The translations under genes and the position numbers were made by a program. 51,600 nt of DNA from DASWVC01 sp036401335 (GTDB taxonomy: Bacteria > Verrucomicrobiota > Verrucomicrobiia > Chthoniobacterales > JAFAMB01): contig DASWVC010000119.1 of NCBI GenBank assembly GCA_036401335.1, positions 1-51,600 on the forward strand, read 5' to 3'. Below, piece by piece: positions 33,665 to 40,691 of the stretch (positions are counted from its first letter, which is position 1; each line of letters opens with the position of its first letter). The notes beneath the pieces are model-generated. The model saw only the letters and a list, made by a program, of their open reading frames with translations, was not told where the DNA came from and searched no databases.

Positions 33665-33876
33665 CTTCGGTAAAGCCGGGCAGCAACAACCCACCGGGCG
33701 AAGGCTTTGGGTTATCCGGATTGTTTGCCCTGCGAGACGAGTTTTCTTTTGCATTGGCTCCCCGAATCGAGGACGCTCAAGCCTGCATGATGGCATGCTG
33801 CCAATCCTGCCCTTGCAAGCTGACCTTTAACCCGTGAGGTTGCCGGCGGCCAACCCCCTATGAACCAAACCTTGCC

Positions 33877-34290
33877 ATGACCACTGCAGCCGGTTCCGCG
33901 GAGCGAAAACGCTCGTTTTTGGTTGTTGATGATGAACCATTCATCGTCGAATACGTGCGTCAGGTGTTGTCGCGGCTCGGGCACAACGTTCAAGGTGCGA
34001 GGGATGGCGAAGAAGCCTGGACCACCTTCGAACGGCATCGCGACCAGATTGACGTCGTCATCACCGACATTGTGATGCCAGGGTCATTTGACGGTTTTGC
34101 CTTGGCCGGAAAAATTCAGCGGAGCCGGCCCGGCATCCCGGTGGTTTTTATGACGGGAGCATTGCCGGATGATGATCCCCGCGCGTTGCAGCTGAACGAA
34201 AAGCGGCTACTGCTGAAAAAACCGTTTTTTCCGGCCCAACTTATGGCGATCTTGCGGGAGCAATTGGCGGTCGTCGACGTACCTGTCTGA
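33877..34290 (+). CDS. Receiver-only response regulator
   Basis: A 137-residue protein that is a single REC domain. Acidic pair Asp18-Asp19 (VVDDEPF), phosphoacceptor Asp64 (VITDIVMPG), conserved Thr in FMTGA and Lys of LLLKKPF are all present. There is no output domain, so it likely acts by protein contact, for example in a phosphorelay. The histidine kinase at 31993 or the hybrid kinase at 40692 are candidate partners. Confidence 0.93.
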   Translation: MTTAAGSAERKRSFLVVDDEPFIVEYVRQVLSRLGHNVQGARDGEEAWTTFERHRDQIDVVITDIVMPGSFDGFALAGKIQRSRPGIPVVFMTGALPDDDPRALQLNEKRLLLKKPFFPAQLMAILREQLAVVDVPV

Positions 34291-34431
34291 TGTTGTCGGG
34301 AATCTCCAGGGCCTCCCAGACAGGCGGCATTTCGGGTCGGGCCGGTAAGCGCTCCAGCCTGGCGAAGATTTCTTCCCGCCACGGGACCATCGGGACGGGA
34401 TGCGGGCAGCGCAGGTTCTAGGGTGCGTGGT

Positions 34432-34896
34432 ATGTCTTCTGCCAATCTGCACAACGAGGATGGTTCTTCGGATGTGCCAAGGCGTGTCCTCTCGATCGAA
34501 GGCCTTTTGCGATCTGCTGAATACGTCTCGCCAAACTTTTTCTTCCGGGAAATCCTGCGGCGCTTTGGGCCAGCTAGTTTTCATCGGGCCGATGTTGAAC
34601 GCGCCCTGTTTCTTTTTGGCCGCGTGCAACGGGCGAAAGAACGCGTTTACCTGGCCGTAACAAGCTTAACGGTCGCCCTGGTTCTGCCGGTTGGCAGTTT
34701 TTTCGTCATTGACCCATTCCGTTGGCCGGTGTTTCTCGCCGGAATTGGCCTGGAGCTTTTGCTGGCTGTTATTTTCAGCTCTTCTCATCGGGTGCTGGGC
34801 CAACGGCGCCACGATTACCAGACCTGGCTCCGGGTGATCCACCGGTTGGCCCGTTCCCGCCTGAACGATAAAGGACCGGAAGCACGGGAAACGTAA
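34432..34896 (+). CDS. Two-span membrane protein, unknown function
   Basis: A 154-residue protein from ATG 34432 (a GTG nine bases upstream is an alternative). Two adjacent hydrophobic helices (about 77-98 and 101-121, YLAVTSLTVALVLPVGSFFV, then WPVFLAGIGLELLLAVIF) are flanked by basic soluble parts. The N-terminal half has SAEYVSPNFFFREILRRFGP. No family recognised. It follows the receiver gene and ends before a clear intrinsic terminator. Confidence 0.65.
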   Translation: MSSANLHNEDGSSDVPRRVLSIEGLLRSAEYVSPNFFFREILRRFGPASFHRADVERALFLFGRVQRAKERVYLAVTSLTVALVLPVGSFFVIDPFRWPVFLAGIGLELLLAVIFSSSHRVLGQRRHDYQTWLRVIHRLARSRLNDKGPEARET

Positions 34897-35000
34897 CCTC
34901 AGACGCTCAAGAACAACAAACGGCCACGATGGAAAGTGCGCAGGTCGCCATCCGGCAGGAGTTGGTCTTGTTTCTGTGCTCAATGCAGAAATTCTGAGGG

Positions 35001-35037
35001 AAAAAAGACTGCGCTGGTTCTTTAGACCAGTTTTTTT
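35001..35037 (+). terminator. Rho-independent terminator
   Basis: Stem CTGGT (35014-35018) and ACCAG (35026-35030) with loop TCTTTAG, followed by seven T (35031-35037). A run of six A (35001-35006) precedes it and could pair with the T tract, so it may work on both strands. It lies 105 bases after the stop of the membrane protein gene and before the M23 gene. Confidence 0.7.
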
Positions 35038-35095
35038 GACCTAAAACAGACTTCGCACTTGCCGGTCCGGAACGGGCACACTAGTTAACGACCGC

Positions 35096-35791
35096 ATGTC
35101 CCGGCTGTTGTTTCTTGTTGTTGGACTGGGCTTCGGCTCTTTTGTTTCGGTAGCGACCGCTCAACTCTCCGTCGTAAGCCTTCGCGTGACGGATGGGTTC
35201 GATTTCCCCCTGGGTAAACCGAATGCTGAAGGCTACTACAAGTCCCGTGGCTTTACTCCGCATGGTCACCTTGGGGAAGATTGGGTCAGCGAAGCTGGCA
35301 GCGGCGCAGTTTTTCGTCATCCCGTCTACAGTGTGGGTGTTGGGGTTGTCACGTTGGCCCGGGATTTTCGTCGGGCCTGGGGGAATGCCGTGGTTATTCG
35401 GCATGCGTACCTGGAGGAGGGCCAGCTTAAATACGTCGATTCGTTGTACGGGCACCTGGATCGGATTCTGGTGAGTGAAGGTCAACGGGTGGAAAGGGGC
35501 CAGCAGATTGGCACCGTAGGGACGGCGCATGGTTTGTACCCGCCGCACCTGCATTTCGAAGTTCACCACAACTTAGCCATTGGCGTTTGCCATACCGGTT
35601 TTGCCACGGATTACTCCAATTACGACGACCCCACCAGCTTCGTGGAACGCCACCGGGCGCTGAAACCTTCCAATGAAGCCGTTTCCGTGACGCTCGGCGG
35701 CTACGCCATGCCAAGTTTTGCCGGAATTCCGGCCCGCCCCGCAGCGGTTGGTCAACGGGACGGCCGGTTTGTCGACGCCTTGCGTCCTTGA
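35096..35791 (+). CDS. Secreted M23 (LytM-type) peptidase
   Basis: A 231-residue protein with a signal peptide (MSRLLFLVVGLGFGSFVSVATAQ) and a single M23 domain. Zinc ligands are His58 and Asp62 (HGHLGEDW) and His153 in the HLHFE motif with His151; His120 (LYGHLD) is the extra catalytic His. All four active-site residues are present, so an endopeptidase acting on peptidoglycan cross-links is likely. The C-terminal 60 residues are low in structure. No coiled coil or LysM is seen. A terminator lies just upstream, so it has its own promoter. Confidence 0.92.
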   Translation: MSRLLFLVVGLGFGSFVSVATAQLSVVSLRVTDGFDFPLGKPNAEGYYKSRGFTPHGHLGEDWVSEAGSGAVFRHPVYSVGVGVVTLARDFRRAWGNAVVIRHAYLEEGQLKYVDSLYGHLDRILVSEGQRVERGQQIGTVGTAHGLYPPHLHFEVHHNLAIGVCHTGFATDYSNYDDPTSFVERHRALKPSNEAVSVTLGGYAMPSFAGIPARPAAVGQRDGRFVDALRP

Positions 35792-35999
35792 GGCACCCCA
35801 GGCAGGGCAGTGCATGCTCGCGAATTAGGCCTTGCCTCTGCCCGGCAAGATGGGCTTTGATCCTGGAAACGGGAAAGCGCTCCGGCAACGGGGAAAGCTG
35901 CAAACTGATGGCGGCCCGGGCCGAGCCGTCAAGACGGACGCAAATACTTTTCGCGACCTTTGGGGCAGTCAAAGTTCCTGAACTTTAGGATTAAACGAT

Positions 36000-37100
36000 T
36001 TGAAGGCAAATGGCAGTTGGGTGCTCGCGGTGACGTTTGTTCTACTGGGGGGGTCGGTCGGTGCGGGTCCTGCCGATCCCGGCGATGACGGCAAAAAAGC
36101 CGTGCTCGACACAGAACCGAAACTGACTTTGACTCCGGCTCTGCCGCCTGCTTCACCGGGCCGACTTACCGCGATTGAAGAAAATCCGACCTTTGCGCCC
36201 AATGGCAAAGATCGTCATTACACGAATGGTGCGAAGCTGGCCTACACCACCAGCCAATTGTCTGAGTCAAGCTTCTGGAGCCGTCCCTTTGCCTGGTTGG
36301 GGGGAAGTTTGTTCAACCGGCCTACGGCTTTGACGGATGACCGGCTGGAATGGACCATATTCAGCCAAAGCATTTTTACCGCAGAAAATCATAACCGCGG
36401 AAACCCGGATCCGGAAGACCGGCCGTTTGCGGCATGGCTTCACGGTGGTTTTACCTTCCTCCAGAACACGGACGACAAGCAGCTCACCGCGATCGACCTG
36501 CAGGTCGGTGTCGTCGGCCCTTGGGCACTCGGGCGGCAAGTGCAAAATAATTTTCATACTGTCTTCGGCGAACAACAGGTTCGTGGATGGAGCTACCAGA
36601 TCCACAATGAGCCAGGCATTACGCTTTCCTGGAATCGGCACTGGCGTTGCAACCACGACCTGGGTGGCGGTTATTCGTGGGAAATCATTCCTGAGGCGGG
36701 AGCGACGGTCGGCAATGTTCTCACTTATGCGGAAGTGGGTGCGCTGGCACGGGTTGGCCGGGGACTTAAAGCGGATTGGGGGCCCGACACGCTTCAACCC
36801 GGTCTGACCGGGACTTCCTATTTTTCCTCGGAACGGGCCGGCGTGAACTGGGGGTACGACGTTTATGCGGGCGTGCAGGGCCGCGCGGTGGCCCTCAACA
36901 TTTTTCTTGATGGCAACAACTTCAAAGATAGCCGGAGCGTTGCCAAGACTCCCGGTGTGGGCGACCTCGTCACCGGAATTGAATTGTTTTACCGCGACAC
37001 CGTCCGCCTGGGATTTACGTTTGTGGTCCGGTCACCGGAGTTCTACAAACAACGTGGACCTGACCAGTTTGGCGGGTTCAATCTTTCCTTCGGGTTTTAG
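36000..37100 (+). CDS. Lipid A 3'-O-deacylase LpxR homologue (DUF2219)
   Basis: A 366-residue outer-membrane beta-barrel protein starting at TTG with a signal peptide (VLAVTFVLLGGSVGAG). The N-terminal family motif EENPTFAPNGKDRHYTNG (Glu61, Asn62, Asp71) matches the DUF2219/LpxR signature, and the block PWALGRQVQNNFHTVFGEQQVRGW carries a His in the place used by LpxR. Alternating hydrophobic strands run to a C-terminal GGFNLSFGF, a typical outer-membrane terminus. LpxR removes the 3'-linked acyloxyacyl group from lipid A. Substrate identity here is inferred. Upstream bases 35792-35999 hold no gene. Confidence 0.9.
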   Translation: MKANGSWVLAVTFVLLGGSVGAGPADPGDDGKKAVLDTEPKLTLTPALPPASPGRLTAIEENPTFAPNGKDRHYTNGAKLAYTTSQLSESSFWSRPFAWLGGSLFNRPTALTDDRLEWTIFSQSIFTAENHNRGNPDPEDRPFAAWLHGGFTFLQNTDDKQLTAIDLQVGVVGPWALGRQVQNNFHTVFGEQQVRGWSYQIHNEPGITLSWNRHWRCNHDLGGGYSWEIIPEAGATVGNVLTYAEVGALARVGRGLKADWGPDTLQPGLTGTSYFSSERAGVNWGYDVYAGVQGRAVALNIFLDGNNFKDSRSVAKTPGVGDLVTGIELFYRDTVRLGFTFVVRSPEFYKQRGPDQFGGFNLSFGF

Positions 37101-37269
37101 GCCTCATTCGCCCTGCAAGCTGCCGTCTTGCAATATATTCACCTAAACGGCTCCGACCCTTCACCTTTGCACAACCGCAGAGAGCGGAGACGCGAACGTG
37201 ACCGGCAAGGCAAGTTTACTGGCTCCAGAAAGCTTCATACGGTTCATCAATTATCTTCCCCCTCAGATC

Positions 37270-39105
37270 ATGAATACCTCCCCGGAACTGCAATGGATCG
37301 ATTACGGCATAATGATCGTCTACTTCATCTTCGTCTTGGGCATCGGGGTCGTGCTCAAGCGTTTCATGACGACCAGCTCCGAATTCCTTTCTGCGGCACG
37401 TTCGATCCCCGCCTGGGTCGCCGGGCTGGCCTTTTTGTCGGCTAACCTGGGTGCTCAAGAAGTGATCGGCATGGCCGCATCAGGCGCGAAGTACGGCATC
37501 GCGACCAGTCATTTCTATTGGCTCGGCGCCATTCCCGCCATGGTGTTCGTCGGGATTTTCATGATGCCCTTCTACTATGGCTCCCGCGCCCGCTCGGTGC
37601 CCGACTATTTGTCGCTGCGCTTCGACGAAAAGACCCGCGGCCTCAATGCAATCACCTTCGCCATCATGACGATCATGTCGTCCGGCATCTCGATGTACGC
37701 GATGGCCCTGCTGATCCAGACCTTGCACATCTTCGACGCGCCGTTCCGGATGATTGGCTTGCCCATCACCTGGGTTTTTCACGTCAGCATCGTCCTTTCC
37801 GCGTTGATTGTGCTCGGCTATATTTTCCTCGGCGGCTTGACCAGCGCCATCTACAACGAAGTCCTGCAGTTTTTCCTGATCGTCGCCGGATTTGCTCCGC
37901 TGGTTTTCCTGGGGCTTAAAAATGTCGGCGGCTGGGAAGGATTGAAGGCCAACCTGCCGTCGACCTTTGTCCATGCGTGGACTGGGATGGGCAACCCGCA
38001 CAACAACCCGCTCGGCGTCGAATGGTTCAGCCTCGTCATGGGACTTGGCTTTGTGCTCTCCTTCGGGTATTGGTGCACTGACTTCCTCGTCGTGCAGCGC
38101 GCCATGGCTGCGGATTCGATGAATGCGGCCCGGCGCACTCCCCTCATTGCGGCTGTGCCAAAGATGATGTTCCCGTTTCTGGTCATTCTTCCCGGGTTGA
38201 TTGCCCTTGCCCTTACCCGGCCGGCGCAGGGCACAGCTGCTGCGACAGCGGAGGGTAGCGCTCCAAAAACGAGCGAGGTTGCGCCCGCGCAGGCTCCCTT
38301 GACCCAGGTCGCCTTGATTCCTGCCCAGCTGAATACCCAGACGGGTAAGCCGGTCATTGATAGCGACGGCAAAGAGGTTCTAGACTACAACCTCGTCATT
38401 CCTAACATGCTGCTGCACTACTTTCCAAGCGGCATGCTGGGCATCGGTCTGACGGCGCTGCTGGCCAGCTTCATGTCTGGCATGGCCGGTAATGTCACCG
38501 CATTTAACACGGTGTGGACCTACGACATCTACCAATCTTACCTCCGTAAGGGGCAGAGTGATGACCATTACCTGCGCATGGCCCAGTTTTCAACGGTGGG
38601 GGGCATCCTTCTTTCCATCGGGGCGGCCTACTTTGCCGCAGCGTTCAATAACATCATGGACATTCTGCAGTTGGTCTTCGCCTTCGTGAACGCGCCCCTG
38701 TTCGCGACCTTCCTGCTGGGCATGTTCTGGAAGCGCACGACCGGCCACGGTGCCTTTGTCGGCTTGTTGAGCGGGATTACCGGGGCGGCCCTCCACCATG
38801 GATTGACGATCCCGGTGGGAAGCTCGCCGGGCGCAAAAGGTGGCTGGATTACCATCCTGAACACGTACCCTAGCGAAATGGCCCAAAATTTTTGGACGGC
38901 CATTTGGGCATGGACCATCTGTTTTGTGGTGACCATCGTCGTGAGCTTGGCCACCCGGCCTCGTCCTGAAAACGAACTGCGGGGCTTGGTTTATGCCCTG
39001 ACCGACAAACAAACGGAGATGACCGGCGCCTGGTACACGCGCCCTGTGCCGGTCGGCATCATTGTCCTGGTATTGACGTTCATTCTGAACATCATCTTCT
39101 TTTAA
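37270..39105 (+). CDS. Sodium:solute symporter (SSS family)
   Basis: A protein of about 611 residues from ATG 37270 (an in-frame GTG at 37198 with GGAG before it could add 24 residues). About 13 membrane helices are predicted, with the family blocks LSANLGAQEVIGMAASGAKYG, RSVPDYLSLRFDEKTRGLNA, LGYIFLGGLTSAIYNEVLQF and ALLASFMSGMAGNVTAFNTV. A non-membrane insert of about 60 residues (about 315-375, Ala/Thr-rich then TQTGKPVIDSDGKEVLDYN) lies in an external or internal loop. The substrate is unknown; sugar-type SSS members look most similar. The small membrane protein 24 bases downstream is probably co-translated. Confidence 0.93.
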   Translation: MNTSPELQWIDYGIMIVYFIFVLGIGVVLKRFMTTSSEFLSAARSIPAWVAGLAFLSANLGAQEVIGMAASGAKYGIATSHFYWLGAIPAMVFVGIFMMPFYYGSRARSVPDYLSLRFDEKTRGLNAITFAIMTIMSSGISMYAMALLIQTLHIFDAPFRMIGLPITWVFHVSIVLSALIVLGYIFLGGLTSAIYNEVLQFFLIVAGFAPLVFLGLKNVGGWEGLKANLPSTFVHAWTGMGNPHNNPLGVEWFSLVMGLGFVLSFGYWCTDFLVVQRAMAADSMNAARRTPLIAAVPKMMFPFLVILPGLIALALTRPAQGTAAATAEGSAPKTSEVAPAQAPLTQVALIPAQLNTQTGKPVIDSDGKEVLDYNLVIPNMLLHYFPSGMLGIGLTALLASFMSGMAGNVTAFNTVWTYDIYQSYLRKGQSDDHYLRMAQFSTVGGILLSIGAAYFAAAFNNIMDILQLVFAFVNAPLFATFLLGMFWKRTTGHGAFVGLLSGITGAALHHGLTIPVGSSPGAKGGWITILNTYPSEMAQNFWTAIWAWTICFVVTIVVSLATRPRPENELRGLVYALTDKQTEMTGAWYTRPVPVGIIVLVLTFILNIIFF

Positions 39106-39129
39106 CCCGAAAATTAACGGAGAACTGTT

Positions 39130-39378
39130 ATGGGCTTCGATATTCGTCTGCCAATTGGCTACCTCTTTACCATTCTTGGGGCGGTCCTCGTCCTGTTTGG
39201 CCTTGTCACCGACCCGGCGGTGTACGAGCGGTCCCTTGGGATCAACATTAATCTCTGGTGGGGCATCGCGTTGCTTGTGTTCGGTTTGGTCATGACGTTC
39301 GCGGCGCGCAGAGCCCGGAGCCGGGCCGTCCAGAATGCGCGGCCGCAGGCAGCCACCACCCGGCCGCGGGTGCATTGA
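39130..39378 (+). CDS. Small two-span membrane protein, symporter neighbour
   Basis: An 82-residue protein with helices at about 8-28 (IGYLFTILGAVLVLFGLVTD) and 42-60 (LWWGIALLVFGLVMTFAARR), then a basic tail. A GGAG ribosome binding site sits at 39119-39122, 7 bases before the ATG. The gap to the symporter stop is 24 bases. Small partner subunits are known for some SSS transporters, so a subunit role is plausible but not shown; no named family is recognised. Confidence 0.8.
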   Translation: MGFDIRLPIGYLFTILGAVLVLFGLVTDPAVYERSLGININLWWGIALLVFGLVMTFAARRARSRAVQNARPQAATTRPRVH

Positions 39379-39503
39379 TGCAGCAGGTCCGGCAGAGGAG
39401 GGGTTGAGCGCTTCGACCAAAACCGCCGTAGCACTCCCCTTTGCGTGTGGATCATGAGGTGCCGCACCGAGACCGGCAGCCACGAGAAGAAGACCTTTCT
39501 ACA

Positions 39504-39737
39504 ATGAGCAGCAACTTCGACGAAAATGACGATCCGCGGGCGGATTATGAGAATGCCTCTGAACCACCGGGTGAAGTGCTCGACCCGCTGGAAGGGCCAT
39601 TTGGGAGCGGCGGCCACCACGTAATGGGCCGTGACGCAACCGTCGCGGAAGAAGATTCGCGCGAACTCCCGCCTGAAGAAAATGCCGCCGATTTACGTGC
39701 GGCGGACACCGACCTCACGATCGAAGACGGCCCTTGA
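39504..39737 (+). CDS. Small acidic hypothetical protein
   Basis: A 77-residue, strongly acidic, low-complexity-like protein (MSSNFDENDDPRADYENASE at the start, RELPPEENAADLRAADTDL near the end). No fold or family is recognised and it is probably disordered. The ATG at 39504 is the first in frame. It lies between the symporter pair and the Gly/Tyr-rich gene; support comes from reading frame only. Confidence 0.5.
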   Translation: MSSNFDENDDPRADYENASEPPGEVLDPLEGPFGSGGHHVMGRDATVAEEDSRELPPEENAADLRAADTDLTIEDGP

Positions 39738-39802
39738 TGAAAGGTCAGCCGCTGGTACTCCAGCGTGCAAACCTGGCAATTTTGTGGTAGAATGCCGGCA
39801 AG

Positions 39803-40438
39803 ATGAAAATGGTCCATAGTTGGGGCCGATTAGTTTTTTTCGGCGTTGTTCTGGCGTTTACTTCACCCGCTGCCATGGCCAGTTCTCCTGGAGGGACGGC
39901 GGGCGGGGGACACGGTGCTGGCGGGTACGGGGGCGGGCACGCTGGATACGGTGGGCGCGGGGGGACCTACCCGCAAGGGGTTGGCCGCGGCACGCGTTCT
40001 GCAATGGGAGGTCATGGCTACGGGCAACGCTCGGGCGCATACGGACATTACGGCCGGGATGGCTATGGATATTACGGCCACCGCGGCGGGCATCGCGGGT
40101 ACAGATACTACGGGGGCGGCTGGTATCCTTATGGGATCGGTTTCTTTGGCCTGGGCTACGCCGGGTACCCATATGGCTACGGCTACCCGTATGATTATTC
40201 CTACTACGACTACGATACGGATTACGATGCGTCCGTTAGTTCAAGGCGTTCTAGCAGCGCCAGCCCTGAAGTGGCGGTTCAGGCCGAGTTGCGCCGACAA
40301 GGCTATTACGATGGTGCGGTGGACGGCGTCATCGGCGATGGCACACGCCGTGCCATTCGCGAGTATGAAGAGGACCACGGTTTAACCGTAGACGGGCGCA
40401 TTTCGCTGGGGCTGCTTTCTTCTCTCAAGCTTCGCTAA
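39803..40438 (+). CDS. Secreted Gly/Tyr/His-rich protein with peptidoglycan-binding domain
   Basis: A 211-residue protein with a signal peptide (about 1-26). Residues about 28-140 are a low-complexity Gly/Tyr/His region (repeats such as GGGHGAGGYGGGHAGYGG and later YGYGYPYDYSYYDYDTDYD). Residues about 152-208 are a PG_binding_1 domain: VQAELRRQGYYDGAVDGVIG, then DGTRRAIREYEEDHGLTVDG. The domain would bind cell-wall glycan or peptide, and the glycine/tyrosine region may be adhesive or self-assembling, which is inference. ATG 39803 and 39809 are both possible starts. Confidence 0.88.
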   Translation: MKMVHSWGRLVFFGVVLAFTSPAAMASSPGGTAGGGHGAGGYGGGHAGYGGRGGTYPQGVGRGTRSAMGGHGYGQRSGAYGHYGRDGYGYYGHRGGHRGYRYYGGGWYPYGIGFFGLGYAGYPYGYGYPYDYSYYDYDTDYDASVSSRRSSSASPEVAVQAELRRQGYYDGAVDGVIGDGTRRAIREYEEDHGLTVDGRISLGLLSSLKLR

Positions 40439-40691
40439 AGCCTCTTTAAACCTGTTCTATGGCCTCCGGCCTGGGAAGGGTTTTTTGCCACTCCCCTGGG
40501 TTGCTGCCCTTTCCACGGGAGCGGCGATGGAAAAAGGGAGGGTAGCTAATTAGGTTCGGCCCGGGAAACCGTTGTTTCGGCGAGGAAAGGAATGCGCGGT
40601 CGGCTGGTTTTTACGAAGCCGGCATTCGTGCTATTCTTTGCCTCCATGCTCTTTCGGTCTGGGAAAATTCCAGGCGTCAAAGCCCGACCAA

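Noticed and set aside
39890..40200. Possible short tandem DNA repeats or CRISPR in the GC-rich run
   Set aside because: The repetition follows the Gly/Tyr codons of a secreted protein; no constant repeat with unique spacers is present.
40439..40500. A possible terminator after the Gly/Tyr-rich gene
   Set aside because: GGCCTCCGGCC followed by a G-rich stretch and six T has only a four-base stem.
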